From assembly GCF_002198115.1 (NCBI RefSeq), contig NZ_NGNR01000002.1, forward strand, positions 291,503 through 355,502: a stretch of 64,000 bases of DNA, written 5' to 3'. Below are positions 27,250 through 35,904 of this stretch, in pieces (within the stretch, counting starts at the first letter, position 1; each line of letters opens with the position of its first letter). Under the pieces are notes generated by a model. The model made no database searches. It was given only the letters and a program-made list of their open reading frames with translations, and was not told the origin of the DNA. Both the position numbers and the translations under genes were made by a program. The DNA comes from Robiginitalea sediminis. GTDB lineage: Bacteria > Bacteroidota > Bacteroidia > Flavobacteriales > Flavobacteriaceae.

Positions 27250-27284
27250 AAAAAAACGCGGCCCCGGGATTTCCCGGGGCCGCG
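27250..27284 (-). terminator. Strong terminator downstream of HU
   Basis: A perfect 13-bp stem CGCGGCCCCGGGA / TCCCGGGGCCGCG with a 2-nt loop is followed on the minus strand by seven T. It lies 27 nt past the HU stop. Confidence 0.92.
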
Positions 27285-27311
27285 CGTATCTATTGAACAG
27301 GAAGGTGTTCC

Positions 27312-27584
27312 TTAGTTCACAGCGTCGCTCAGTTCAGAACCAGCTTTGAACTTAACTACTTTTTTAGCAGGGATCTGGATGGTCTTACCAGTAGAAGGAT
27401 TGCGGCCTTCGCGGGCATTCCTTTTGGATACAGACCAGGAACCGAATCCTACCAGGGAAACGCGATTCCCTTTCTTGAGAGATCCTTCAACATTTCCGAG
27501 GAAAGATTCCAATGCTTTTTTGGCAGCGGCCTTGGTGATACCGGCGTCAGCAGCCATGGCATCGATTAATTCTGTTTTGTTCAT
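27312..27584 (-). CDS. hup: HU family DNA-binding protein
   Basis: The 90-residue nucleoid protein starts MNKTELIDAMAADAGITKAAA, carries the helical dimerisation part, the GFGSWSVSKRNAREGRNPSTGK beta-arm with the intercalating Pro region, and IPAKKVVKFKAG at the end. HU dimers bend and compact DNA. Own promoter and a very strong terminator indicate a highly expressed single-gene unit. Confidence 0.97.
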   Translation of the reverse strand: MNKTELIDAMAADAGITKAAAKKALESFLGNVEGSLKKGNRVSLVGFGSWSVSKRNAREGRNPSTGKTIQIPAKKVVKFKAGSELSDAVN

Positions 27585-27629
27585 AATTCTGATACGTTAA
27601 TAGGTGTTATACATATTGCAAAGCGCAAA

Positions 27630-27660
27630 CAAATTTATACGGATTTGCCGTTAACACAAG
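27630..27660 (-). promoter_or_regulatory. Putative hup promoter
   Basis: On the minus strand TTG, a 19-nt spacer and TAAATTTG (27630-27637) match the Bacteroidota -33/-7 pattern; the leader would be about 40 nt. Confidence 0.6.
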
Positions 27661-27747
27661 TAAAACCGGGGGAAATCGGCGTTTTTGTTGATAACTTCGG
27701 GCCTTTGTTGATAACCCGGGCCATGAAAGGTTAAACTCCGGGAAGCC

Positions 27748-28710
27748 TTATGATACGGGGGCTGAGCGAAATTCTGCATTTTTGTCTAAGGAGAACCCAT
27801 TGAGCAGGTCCGAAACCGGCATCCTTTTCTTGCCCTCCAACTGGATTTCGAGGACTTCCAATTGATGGTCTGCGGCAGCCACAAATAGCCGGTTGCCCTC
27901 CACCCGGATGTTTCCGGGCCGGTCTTGGGCAGGCAGGGATGTTAACCGGGTACGGTATACCTTCGCATTCAGGACATCGCTACCCTGATGCAACAGGCTC
28001 CAGGCGCCGGGGAAGGGGCTTAGTCCTCGGATATGGTTCTGGACCTGTTGGGCAGGCTTATCCCAAAGAATCTGGCAATTTTCACGCGTAAGCTTAGGGG
28101 CATGGCGTAGGGAATCGCTCACCTGCTGTGGTTTTGGGGAAACCGATCCGCTTTCAATACCCGCAACCGTTTCCACCACCAGGTCGGCACCCAGCTGCAT
28201 AAGCCGGTCGTGGAGGGCTCCCGCATCCTCATCCGGAGCTATTGTGGTGGCCCGCTGTAAGAGGATATTTCCCGTGTCTATCTGATGGTCTATCAAAAAG
28301 GTGGTGACCCCGGTTTCGGTATCCCCGTGGATCAGGGCCCAGTTGATAGGTGCCGCCCCCCGGTATTGCGGCAACAGGGAGGCGTGTAGGTTGAAAGTGC
28401 CTAAGGGAGGCATGGCCCAGACCACCTCCGGTAGCATGCGGAAGGCCACCACCACCTGCAGGTCTGCCTTCAGCGCTTTGAGTTCGCGCAGAAAATCCGG
28501 GTCGCGGAGCTTTTCCGGCTGTAGCACCGGTAGACCTTTAGACAAAGCGTATTCCTTAACGGCCGGGGCCCGCAATTTCCGGCCCCGTCCTGCTGCGCGG
28601 TCCGGTGCGGTCACTACCCCTGCAACGGGATATCCGGCCCGGACCAGGGCATCCAGCGAGGCCACTGCAAACTCCGGGGTCCCCATAAATACGATTCTCG
28701 GCTTTTTCAT
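27748..28710 (-). CDS. fmt: Methionyl-tRNA formyltransferase
   Basis: The 320-residue enzyme formylates initiator Met-tRNA using 10-formyl-THF. It shows IVFMGTPEFAVASLDAL at the start, the formyl-THF/catalytic motif FNLHASLLPQYRGAAPINWAL (with the Asn-His-Asp set), and TGVTTFLIDHQIDTGNILLQ, then the C-terminal tRNA-binding beta-barrel. The ATG overlaps the recQ stop by 4 nt (ATGA), so it is coupled to recQ. Confidence 0.97.
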   Translation of the reverse strand: MKKPRIVFMGTPEFAVASLDALVRAGYPVAGVVTAPDRAAGRGRKLRAPAVKEYALSKGLPVLQPEKLRDPDFLRELKALKADLQVVVAFRMLPEVVWAMPPLGTFNLHASLLPQYRGAAPINWALIHGDTETGVTTFLIDHQIDTGNILLQRATTIAPDEDAGALHDRLMQLGADLVVETVAGIESGSVSPKPQQVSDSLRHAPKLTRENCQILWDKPAQQVQNHIRGLSPFPGAWSLLHQGSDVLNAKVYRTRLTSLPAQDRPGNIRVEGNRLFVAAADHQLEVLEIQLEGKKRMPVSDLLNGFSLDKNAEFRSAPVS

Positions 28711-30608
28711 GATGTCTTCAATATATAGGTACTGGCAGGCCCCAGGGTCAGCAGGCCTTCCTCCAGCATATGGCGGAGTTCCCGCAGCAGCGCCGTCTCA
28801 GGCAGGCGGGCCTTTTCCAGGATTTCCCGCGATGTCCTGGGGCCTTCCCGCAGGGCTTCCGAAATCTCCCGTCTCAGGGTTTCGGTTTCCGGAATCCCAA
28901 CGGGTTCCGGCTGGCACACATCGCAACGGCCACAGGCTTGAGAATCTTTTTCCCCGAAATAATCCAGGAGCTGTACTCGGCGGCAAATATCGGAATTTGC
29001 GGCATAGGCAATCATCTGGTTTACCTTCCGCACCTTGACCTTCTGCCGGGTTCTATAGGCGCCGGAGAAGGCGTGAATACTGCGGTCATCCTCCCTGGGC
29101 ATGGTAAAGGCCAGCTGCAGGTCTCCCTGACGCAGGTCCACCTCGGTCAGGGAAGCTTGCTCCATCTGCCGGAGCCCCTCCAGGATGCGGGCCTCGGGCC
29201 ATCCGAGTTTTTTCTGGAGCAGGGGCAGTTGTATTTCAGTAGGGTAATCGAAAAGGCCTCCATAGGTCCGCAACAGCGTTTGCACCAAATCCTGCCAGGC
29301 GGGTTGCCTGCCCAGAAAGTCCCAGATGGCCGCTTTCGGCGCAACGACCTGGAGGCGGGCCTCGGTCCGCACCAGGGGACGGAGGGAAATAACCCCCTGC
29401 CGGTCCAGTACTTCCAGGGCCTGGAAGGTTTTATTCGGAGGCAGTTTGTACTGGGCGCAGAAGGCTTCTAACCCGAAGGAGTATTCCTCCTCCGGCATCT
29501 CCCCATAGGAGACCTGGAAATAGTTGCACAGCTTGCGGTACACCAGGATAAGGTCTGCTACGGTTGGGAGGCTTTCCAGGAAAAACTCCCGGGATCGGTC
29601 GGGGTCCGAGGGACCGCTAAGCAGGAGGGCCATAGCAGGCTTCCCGTCCCGGCCCGCACGGCCCGCCTCCTGGTAGTAGTGTTCCAGGGTTTCCGGCAGC
29701 TGGTAATGTACCACCAGGCGGACATCGGCCTTGTCTATGCCCATTCCGAAGGCATTGGTAGCCACCATGACCCGCAGTTTCCCCTTTTGCCAGCGGCCAA
29801 GGGCATCTCGTTTCCCGGCCTCCGGCATCCCTCCGTGGTAATGCCCGGCAGCTATTCCCTGCCGCTCCAGCCAGGCAGCAATCTGGATACTGGCCTTCCG
29901 GGTTTGTACGTAAACGATGGCACTTCCTGTTTCCCGGGTCAGGGCTTCCCGGAGGCGGTGGTATTTGTCTTCGGTTTCCAAAACCCGGAAGGTGAGGTTT
30001 TCCCGCCTTGCTGAGTCCCGGAATACCGGGGCGTCTTCCAGTTGGAGGACCGTGCGGATATCTTTCAGTACTTCTGCCGGTGCAGTGGCCGTAAGGGCAG
30101 CCATGGGCACATGGGGGAAGGGTTCCCTCAAGCGAGCACACTCCAGGTAGGCCGGCCGGAAATCATAACCCCATTGAGAAATGCAATGGGCTTCGTCTAT
30201 GGCGATCAGGCTCAGGGGGAGCTGTTGCAGCCGTCTGAACACCAGGTCCTGGCGCAGGCGCTCCGGGGAGAGGTAGAGGAATTTGCAGGAACCGAAGGCG
30301 GCCTGGTCCAGCCGGCGTACCAATTCCGGTTCCGGCAGCCTGCCGTAAAGACCCACAGCTCGGATCCCCCTCGATTTCAGGTCCTCCAGCTGGTCTTCCA
30401 TAAGGGCCACCAGAGGGGAGACCACCAGGCAGATCCCCTCAAGAGCCATCCCGGGGACCTGGTAGCAAAGGGATTTTCCGCCACCAGTAGGGAAGAGGAC
30501 CACGGCATCCCGGCCGGAAACCAGGGTTTCCACCACGTCCTGTTGCCGGCCCCGGAAATTGGGATACCCCCAATACTGTTTCAGTATGTCCAGCACCGGA
30601 TCAGCCAT
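28707..30608 (-). CDS. recQ: ATP-dependent DNA helicase RecQ
   Basis: The 633-residue helicase has Walker A PTGGGKSLCYQVP, DEAH box IDEAHCISQWGYDFRP, motif VATNAFGMGIDK, QEAGRAGRDG, and the RecQ zinc site (CRRVQLLDYFGE...CGRCDVC). The winged-helix region follows, but a standard HRDC domain is not obvious in the last 100 residues. It unwinds DNA in recombination repair. Many Bacteroidota carry more than one RecQ; this one lies between a P-loop kinase gene and fmt, overlapping both. Confidence 0.95.
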   Translation of the reverse strand: MADPVLDILKQYWGYPNFRGRQQDVVETLVSGRDAVVLFPTGGGKSLCYQVPGMALEGICLVVSPLVALMEDQLEDLKSRGIRAVGLYGRLPEPELVRRLDQAAFGSCKFLYLSPERLRQDLVFRRLQQLPLSLIAIDEAHCISQWGYDFRPAYLECARLREPFPHVPMAALTATAPAEVLKDIRTVLQLEDAPVFRDSARRENLTFRVLETEDKYHRLREALTRETGSAIVYVQTRKASIQIAAWLERQGIAAGHYHGGMPEAGKRDALGRWQKGKLRVMVATNAFGMGIDKADVRLVVHYQLPETLEHYYQEAGRAGRDGKPAMALLLSGPSDPDRSREFFLESLPTVADLILVYRKLCNYFQVSYGEMPEEEYSFGLEAFCAQYKLPPNKTFQALEVLDRQGVISLRPLVRTEARLQVVAPKAAIWDFLGRQPAWQDLVQTLLRTYGGLFDYPTEIQLPLLQKKLGWPEARILEGLRQMEQASLTEVDLRQGDLQLAFTMPREDDRSIHAFSGAYRTRQKVKVRKVNQMIAYAANSDICRRVQLLDYFGEKDSQACGRCDVCQPEPVGIPETETLRREISEALREGPRTSREILEKARLPETALLRELRHMLEEGLLTLGPASTYILKTS

Positions 30609-31173
30609 CCCATCGGTGGATACGTTCCAACAGCCGCTCTACGCGCGCTTCCACCGTGCCAGGCTCCAGGGTAAAGACCTCATAGCCGCAGTCGCGATAG
30701 CTCCGCAGCAGGCATTCGTGGATCTGCACGGCCTGCCCGTAGCTTTCCAGGCGCTCTTCGTCCTGCCTGTAGATTTCTTTCCAGGGGGGCAAAACCACCG
30801 CCAGGTCGTAGCGAAGTTGCTGGCAGGGTACGGTAAAGTCCCCGTCGTAAACCTGGTCGAAGTAATCCATATAGGCGATGATATCCGGTATTCCCCGGTC
30901 GTAAAATACAAAAGGCTGCTGCACCTGTTCTGCGTGCCGGAACTGCTCGAGGCGGCCTTCCAGGATGCGTCGGTTGAAGGCCAGCGGGTCCGAGACAAAG
31001 GCCAGGGGGTTCACCATGGGGCTGGCCGTTTCCAGGTTTTTGGCTTCCTGCGTCATTTCCCGGATGATTTCGTGGAAACAGAAATACCCCTGGCTTTCCA
31101 GGGCCTCCACAAGGGCCGTTTTGCCGGTTCCCGGCCCCCCGGTGATGACGATACGCTTGGTACTTGCTTTCAT
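30601..31173 (-). CDS. P-loop ATPase/kinase (NadR- or Ttd14-like)
   Basis: 190 residues from MKASTKRIVITGGPGTGKTALV, with Walker A GGPGTGKT, a HEIIREMTQEA segment and FYDRGIPDIIAYMDYF (a Walker-B-like D-R-G motif typical of small nucleoside- or phosphoinositide-type kinases), then a helical C-terminus. Substrate is unknown. The frame opens 14 codons earlier but the fold starts here. Its stop overlaps the recQ start by 8 nt; a TAATTTTA box (31185-31192) 12 nt upstream may be the operon promoter. Confidence 0.75.
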   Translation of the reverse strand: MKASTKRIVITGGPGTGKTALVEALESQGYFCFHEIIREMTQEAKNLETASPMVNPLAFVSDPLAFNRRILEGRLEQFRHAEQVQQPFVFYDRGIPDIIAYMDYFDQVYDGDFTVPCQQLRYDLAVVLPPWKEIYRQDEERLESYGQAVQIHECLLRSYRDCGYEVFTLEPGTVEARVERLLERIHRWDG

Positions 31174-31230
31174 TTTCTCCCCGGTAAAATTACGGATTCC
31201 CCGCCGGAGGCTCAAATAGGTTCCATACTG

Positions 31231-31238
31231 TATCTTTG
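31231..31238 (+). promoter_or_regulatory. Putative -7 box for the DUF493 gene
   Basis: TATCTTTG matches TAnnTTTG exactly. It ends 10 nt before ATG 31249 and 16 nt before ATG 31255, so the mRNA would have a very short leader and the second ATG is possible. Confidence 0.5.
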
Positions 31239-31248
31239 CAAAAAAGAT

Positions 31249-31542
31249 ATGGGTATGGACAAGAACGATCCGGAGGCATTCTACGCCAGGCTCAAAGAAG
31301 AGTTACAAAAATCCACCCGATGGCCGGCGGATTACCTTTATAAATTCATCATTCCTACCGATAAGGAGAAGCAGGCGGCCATTGGCGCCATCTTCAACAA
31401 CACCGGAGCGGTTATCCAGACCAAGAAATCCAGGAATGGCAAGTATACCAGCCTTTCGGTTACCGTAAACCTGAAAGGTCCGGACCAGGTTATTGAAAAG
31501 TACCGGGAGGTAGGGGAAATAGGGGGTGTAATCTCCCTCTGA
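31249..31542 (+). CDS. DUF493 (YbeD-like) family protein
   Basis: A 97-residue ACT-like-fold protein: MGMDKNDPEAFYARLKEEL, WPADYLYKFIIPTD, then SRNGKYTSLSVTVNLKGPDQVIEKYREVGEIGGVISL, which is the YbeD signature. Proposed roles in E. coli link YbeD to lipoate metabolism without proof. The reading frame is open far upstream inside the kinase gene on the other strand, but the promoter box and family length fix the start at 31249 or 31255. Confidence 0.87.
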   Translation: MGMDKNDPEAFYARLKEELQKSTRWPADYLYKFIIPTDKEKQAAIGAIFNNTGAVIQTKKSRNGKYTSLSVTVNLKGPDQVIEKYREVGEIGGVISL

Positions 31543-31616
31543 CATGGTTATTTCGGGTTTTTTTGGTACTTTGCACCCGTACAGAGAATCTTCACGTTTA
31601 CACAATTCTATTTCTA

Positions 31617-32291
31617 TTGGATACGCCTTCAAACCCGGTTTATAACCTGGAATACAATACAGAGCGGCCCTATCTCCACATTCCGGAATACGGGCGGCAT
31701 TTTCAAAAGATGGTCGATTATGCCGTTGGCATCGAGGACCGCGACGAGCGCAACCGCATTGCCAACGCCATAATCAGTTGCATGGGCAACATGCAGCCCC
31801 ACCTGCGCGATGTCCCGGATTTCCAGCACAAGCTCTGGGACCAGCTCTTCATCATGTCCGACTTTAAGTTAGAGGTGGATTCCCCGTACCCCATCCCGGA
31901 CAGGGAGGTACTGCACCAGCGCCCCGAACCGCTGGGGTATCCGCAGAACCACCCCAAGTACCGGTTTTACGGCAACAACATCAAGAGGATGATAGACCAG
32001 GCCGTACAGTGGGAAGAGGGAGACAAGCGCTCCGGGCTGGAATATGCCATAGCCAATCACATGAAAAAGTGCTACCTGAACTGGAATAAGGATACGGTAG
32101 ACGACAAGGTGATTTTCCAACACCTCCTGGAGCTCAGCGACGGCCAGATTGACCTGGCCTCGGAGGGGGAGAACCTCACGGAGAGCGGCCAGTTCCTCAA
32201 GCAGCGGGCCGCGCGCTCCAACCGCAGCAGCAGTGGCGGCAGTGGCAAAAAAGGCGGATCCCGCGGCAACCGCGGTAAAAAACGCTATTAA
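31617..32291 (+). CDS. DUF4290 family protein
   Basis: About 224 residues, acidic in the core and ending in a Ser/Gly/Arg/Lys-rich tail (SGGSGKKGGSRGNRGKKRY) that could bind nucleic acid. The central VYNLEYNTERPYLHIPEYGRHFQKMVDYA start is the family hallmark, restricted to Bacteroidota and without known function. No ATG fits: TTG 31617 is the likely start, preceded by a TACTTTGC element near 31567. It is 3 nt upstream of murA, so the two are co-transcribed. Confidence 0.82.
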   Translation: MDTPSNPVYNLEYNTERPYLHIPEYGRHFQKMVDYAVGIEDRDERNRIANAIISCMGNMQPHLRDVPDFQHKLWDQLFIMSDFKLEVDSPYPIPDREVLHQRPEPLGYPQNHPKYRFYGNNIKRMIDQAVQWEEGDKRSGLEYAIANHMKKCYLNWNKDTVDDKVIFQHLLELSDGQIDLASEGENLTESGQFLKQRAARSNRSSSGGSGKKGGSRGNRGKKRY

Positions 32292-32294
32292 GCA

Positions 32295-33602
32295 ATGGGT
32301 ACTTTCCGAATAGAAGGCGGCCATAGCCTCCAGGGGGAGATTACCCCGCAGGGGGCCAAAAACGAAGCTCTCCAGATCCTATGTGCCGTATTACTCACGG
32401 CCGATAAGGTTACCATCAACAACATCCCCGATATTGTAGATGTCAATAAACTCATTGCCATTCTGGAGAACCTGGGGGTGAAAATCCAGAAGAAAGGCAA
32501 AGGTTCCTATACCTTCAAAGCCGATGACATCAACCTGGGGTACCTGCAATCCGAAGCTTTTAAGCTGGACGGCCGGGCCCTGAGGGGTTCCATCATGCTG
32601 GTGGGGCCGCTGCTGGCGCGTTTTGGCCAGGGCTTTATCCCCAAGCCGGGGGGCGATAAAATCGGGCGCCGCAGACTAGATACCCACTTCGAGGGCTTTA
32701 TGAAACTGGGGGCCCGTTTCCGGTATAACCGGGAGGAGCATTTCTACGGAGTGGAAGCCGATACCCTGAAAGGGGCCTACATGCTCCTGGATGAGGCTTC
32801 CGTAACCGGAACGGCCAACATCGTAATGGCAGCCGTACTGGCCGAAGGTACTACGACTATATATAACGCGGCTTGTGAGCCGTACCTGCAGCAGCTCTGC
32901 AAGATGCTCAACCGCATGGGGGCTAAGATTTCCGGGATTGGCTCTAACCTGCTGGTCATAGAGGGGGTGGAATCCCTTGCAGGAACCACCCATACCATGT
33001 TGCCGGACATGATAGAAATCGGGAGCTGGATTGGCCTGGCCGCCATGACCCGAAGCGAACTGACCATCAAGAATGTCAGTTGGGACGACCTGGGTCTCAT
33101 CCCCGGGACCTTCCGCAAGCTGGGTATTACGGTGGAAAGGCGGGGAGAAGACATTTATATCCCGGCCCATAAGGAGGGCTACGCCATCCAGCAATACATA
33201 GACGGCTCTATCCTGACCATTGCCGATGCCCCGTGGCCGGGCCTCACTCCGGACCTGCTGAGTATAATCCTGGTAGTGGCTACCCAGGCCAAGGGGGAAG
33301 TACTCATCCACCAGAAGATGTTTGAAAGCCGCCTGTTCTTTGTGGATAAATTGCTGGATATGGGAGCCAAGATCATCCTTTGCGACCCCCACCGGGCTAC
33401 GGTTATCGGACACGATTTCAAGTCATCCCTCAAAGCTACCACCATGACTTCTCCGGATATCCGGGCAGGTATTTCCCTTCTTATCGCAGCCCTGTCGGCC
33501 AAAGGGACCTCTACAATTCATAACATCGAACAGATAGACCGCGGATACGAGGCGATAGACACGAGGCTCCAGGCCATTGGTGCCCGGATAACGCGGGTTT
33601 AA
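32295..33602 (+). CDS. murA: UDP-N-acetylglucosamine 1-carboxyvinyltransferase, Asp-type active site
   Basis: The 435-residue enzyme adds enolpyruvate to UDP-GlcNAc, the first committed step of peptidoglycan synthesis. It has GAKNEALQ (Lys22-Asn23), the inside-out alpha/beta barrel pattern and RGSIMLVGPLLARFG. In the flexible catalytic loop the usual Cys of GGCxIG is Asp: PKPGGDKIGRRRLDTH, Asp121. Asp at this site keeps activity but blocks fosfomycin alkylation in MurA of other bacteria such as Mycobacterium tuberculosis. It is 3 nt after the DUF4290 gene. Confidence 0.97.
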   Translation: MGTFRIEGGHSLQGEITPQGAKNEALQILCAVLLTADKVTINNIPDIVDVNKLIAILENLGVKIQKKGKGSYTFKADDINLGYLQSEAFKLDGRALRGSIMLVGPLLARFGQGFIPKPGGDKIGRRRLDTHFEGFMKLGARFRYNREEHFYGVEADTLKGAYMLLDEASVTGTANIVMAAVLAEGTTTIYNAACEPYLQQLCKMLNRMGAKISGIGSNLLVIEGVESLAGTTHTMLPDMIEIGSWIGLAAMTRSELTIKNVSWDDLGLIPGTFRKLGITVERRGEDIYIPAHKEGYAIQQYIDGSILTIADAPWPGLTPDLLSIILVVATQAKGEVLIHQKMFESRLFFVDKLLDMGAKIILCDPHRATVIGHDFKSSLKATTMTSPDIRAGISLLIAALSAKGTSTIHNIEQIDRGYEAIDTRLQAIGARITRV

Positions 33603-33612
33603 AACTTCAGGC

Positions 33613-34068
33613 ATGAATCGGAAATGGGTTACCGCGGGCGTTGCCGGAAGCTACTTACTCCTTTTCCTGACCCTGCTTATGCTCAACCCTGCGCTATTCG
33701 TGTACCCTTTATTGGAGAAACCCTTTGTCCCCCTGGGTAATGCCCTGTTCTGGGTAGCCCTTATCGCCTTTCCCATATTTCTGGAAGCTGCATCCTCGGG
33801 TTTCGGCAAAGCCTTTCCCTGGTGGTCCGGTAAAGTGCGGATAGGGTTCAAAGCAGCCCTGGTGATTGCGGTACTCTGGTGGCCCGTATCCTATGGGCTT
33901 TCCGGGAATTTTGCCAATAATTTCAGCCCTGGCAACACCTTCGTAGGCGGGGAGGCTGCCTCCCGGATATTCTGGGGGTACAGTTATGCCGTGGTCCTGT
34001 TGCCCCTAACCCTGTGGCTGGTCCGCATGGTTTTATCCCTGCTGGGTTCCTTCAAAAAGCAAGCTTAA
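33613..34068 (+). CDS. Small integral membrane protein, unknown
   Basis: I do not recognise this 151-residue protein. It has four hydrophobic segments (about residues 7-28, 39-57, 74-92 and 119-140) with short loops containing KAFPWWSGKVR and NNFSPGNTFVGGEAASRIFWGYSY. It starts 10 nt after murA, same strand, and is probably the last gene of that operon. Its stop shares the palindrome TTAA with the stop of the pirin gene on the other strand. Confidence 0.7.
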   Translation: MNRKWVTAGVAGSYLLLFLTLLMLNPALFVYPLLEKPFVPLGNALFWVALIAFPIFLEAASSGFGKAFPWWSGKVRIGFKAALVIAVLWWPVSYGLSGNFANNFSPGNTFVGGEAASRIFWGYSYAVVLLPLTLWLVRMVLSLLGSFKKQA

Positions 34069-35054
34069 GCCTTTACTACCTCCTTCCCATCCGGGAAGAG
34101 GGCAAAGCGCCCCTTTTCGCGGGCGTGTACCGGGTCCGGCCTGTCCCAGGGCCACCCGCCGAACTCCGTCCGTCGGAAGTCGGCCAGGGCCGCCTCAATC
34201 TCTTCGGGTCGGTTCATTACAAAGGGGCCGTACTTGGCCACGGGTTCGGAAATCGCCCTTCCCTGCAACCAGAGCAGCCTGCACGGGCTATCTCCCGCGG
34301 TGATAGTTGTTTCTTCTCTACCCGGGTCTGCACCATGTCCGGCAGACAAGGCCGTATCCCGGACGGTGGCCTGCCCACCCTCAAAAAGGTAAACCCTGCG
34401 GTTAACCCCTTCAGGGATGGCCGGAAGGGTAATACTGCCGGAGGGTTCGAGGTCTATTAGGCCAATGGTTACATGGTTGTTGGGGTCCGATGCCCAGCTG
34501 TCCGGGGGTGGGGAAGGGGCATTCTGCCCGCTGAAATGCCCGGCTACCAGCCGTACCCGACACCCTTCCTGCCTAAGGTCCGGGAGGGACTCTTTCCACA
34601 ACATCTGGAAGTAGGGGGCCACGTGTTTGCTGCGTGCCGGCAGGTTGAGCCAGATCTGGAACAGTTCCAGGGTATTCGGGGCATCCGGGTTGCGCAGGGG
34701 AAACATCTCGGAGTGCTGTAACCCCTTGCCGGTAGTAATCCACTGGGCATCGCCCTGTCCGAATCGGGCTGCGGCGCCCAGGGAATCCGAGTGGTCGCAA
34801 AACCCCTGTGTTACCAGGGTTACGGTTTCAAAGCCGCAATGGGGGTGGGCCGGGAATCCGGGTACCGTTCGGCCATGATACATCCGCCACCCGTCGCGAA
34901 GGGTAAAATCATTGCCCAGTAAACGGCCGGCCAGGGAGGCCTTCGGCCCCATATTTTCGTTCCCTTCCGGAAACCGGTCCAGGTGGTGAACGCAAAACAG
35001 GAATGGATCCGGGGTATCCCAGGGGAACCCCAACGGAAAGGTTTTTACAGGCAT
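34065..35054 (-). CDS. Pirin family protein
   Basis: 329 residues from MPVKTFPLGFPWDTPDPFL. The N-terminal cupin holds the pirin metal site FPAHPHCGFETVTLV (two His) and TGKGLQHSEMF with a further His; the C-terminal cupin is present. Pirins are iron-binding proteins, some with quercetin dioxygenase activity; the role here is unknown. The frame extends 25 residues further upstream (to 35129), but the family start and the plain upstream sequence favour 35054. Confidence 0.88.
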   Translation of the reverse strand: MPVKTFPLGFPWDTPDPFLFCVHHLDRFPEGNENMGPKASLAGRLLGNDFTLRDGWRMYHGRTVPGFPAHPHCGFETVTLVTQGFCDHSDSLGAAARFGQGDAQWITTGKGLQHSEMFPLRNPDAPNTLELFQIWLNLPARSKHVAPYFQMLWKESLPDLRQEGCRVRLVAGHFSGQNAPSPPPDSWASDPNNHVTIGLIDLEPSGSITLPAIPEGVNRRVYLFEGGQATVRDTALSAGHGADPGREETTITAGDSPCRLLWLQGRAISEPVAKYGPFVMNRPEEIEAALADFRRTEFGGWPWDRPDPVHAREKGRFALFPDGKEVVKA

Positions 35055-35180
35055 TCTGAATACATTTTGCCGGGGTGGGTTTTTCAGATAGCCAGGACTC
35101 CCCGGATTACAGTCCTGTCCCAATGGCACCCTCTATAATCCCAGATCTGTAGGAATAAGAGAGGGCACTGGCGGCCATTT

Positions 35181-35606
35181 TCAGGAATCGAAATCGACCT
35201 CCTTGTGGCTGCCGTCGCAAAAAGGTTTGCGGGAAGAGGCACCGCACCGGCAAAAAGCCGTGTTTCCTTCCAAATGCTCCACCTTGCCCTCTACTTCCAG
35301 GGCGATATCCCCTTTAATCATAAGGGGACCTCCCGGTACCAGGCGGGCTTGCAAGGCTCTGGGTTTCACACTCCCGCCTTCTGCTCCTTCCTCCCGGAAT
35401 GTCAGGGCCCCGGAGGGGCACTTCAGGATCTGCGCTTTGAGGGCCTCCACGGAGGCGTTCTCCGGTCTTATCCAGGGTTTACTGTCCGGCAGGTACACCT
35501 CCGGCAGCTTCTTGACGCAAATCCCCGAATGGATGCATTTGCGGGGCTTCCAGATAATGTGGAAGTCGCCCTTGGCATATTCCTTTTCTATTTCTTCTTG
35601 AGCCAT
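35181..35606 (-). CDS. Fusion of a YjdI-like [4Fe-4S] domain and a CDGSH iron-sulfur domain
   Basis: 141 residues. The N-terminal 70 residues match the YjdI mono-cluster ferredoxin-like family (WKPRKCIHSGICVKKLPEV, KCPSGAL). The C-terminal part has the full CDGSH motif CRCGASSRKPFCDGSH, which binds a redox-active [2Fe-2S] cluster through three Cys and one His. In E. coli yjdI is a separate gene beside the acetyltransferase yjdJ; here the YjdJ-like gene is also adjacent (1-nt gap upstream). Electron transfer or cluster storage is likely, partner unknown. Confidence 0.88.
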   Translation of the reverse strand: MAQEEIEKEYAKGDFHIIWKPRKCIHSGICVKKLPEVYLPDSKPWIRPENASVEALKAQILKCPSGALTFREEGAEGGSVKPRALQARLVPGGPLMIKGDIALEVEGKVEHLEGNTAFCRCGASSRKPFCDGSHKEVDFDS

Positions 35607-35607
35607 A

Positions 35608-35901
35608 TTATGCGATGTTGATGCCTTTCAGGACAAGCCTTTTCCATTCCGGGTTCCGCTTCAGGTAAAGGGCTACAAACGGGCAGAGGGGTACCAGGGT
35701 AAGCCCCTTTGCCTCAATATCCCGGAGGGCCGCGCCAATTAGCGCTGTTCCGATACCCTGCCCGCTAAGCGCCTCCGGCACTTCGGTATGGGTCAGGTAG
35801 ATTTTGTCCGTTGTACGGATATACTCAATAAGGGGCGTATGTTCCCCTATTTGGAATTCGTACCGTTTCCGGGCTTCGTTGTCTATGAGCGTGTACTCCA
35901 T
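35608..35901 (-). CDS. Small GNAT-like N-acetyltransferase (YjdJ type)
   Basis: A 97-residue protein of the minimal GNAT family that lacks the first two strands: MEYTLIDNEARKRYEFQIGEH, YLTHTEVPEALSGQGIGTALIGAAL (acetyl-CoA loop QGIGTA), GLTLVPLCPFVALYLKRNPEW. The same pairing with a YjdI domain occurs in E. coli. It starts 3 nt after the M20 hydrolase stop and ends 1 nt before the YjdI-CDGSH gene, so the three may be one transcript. Confidence 0.88.
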   Translation of the reverse strand: MEYTLIDNEARKRYEFQIGEHTPLIEYIRTTDKIYLTHTEVPEALSGQGIGTALIGAALRDIEAKGLTLVPLCPFVALYLKRNPEWKRLVLKGINIA

Positions 35902-35904
35902 AAC

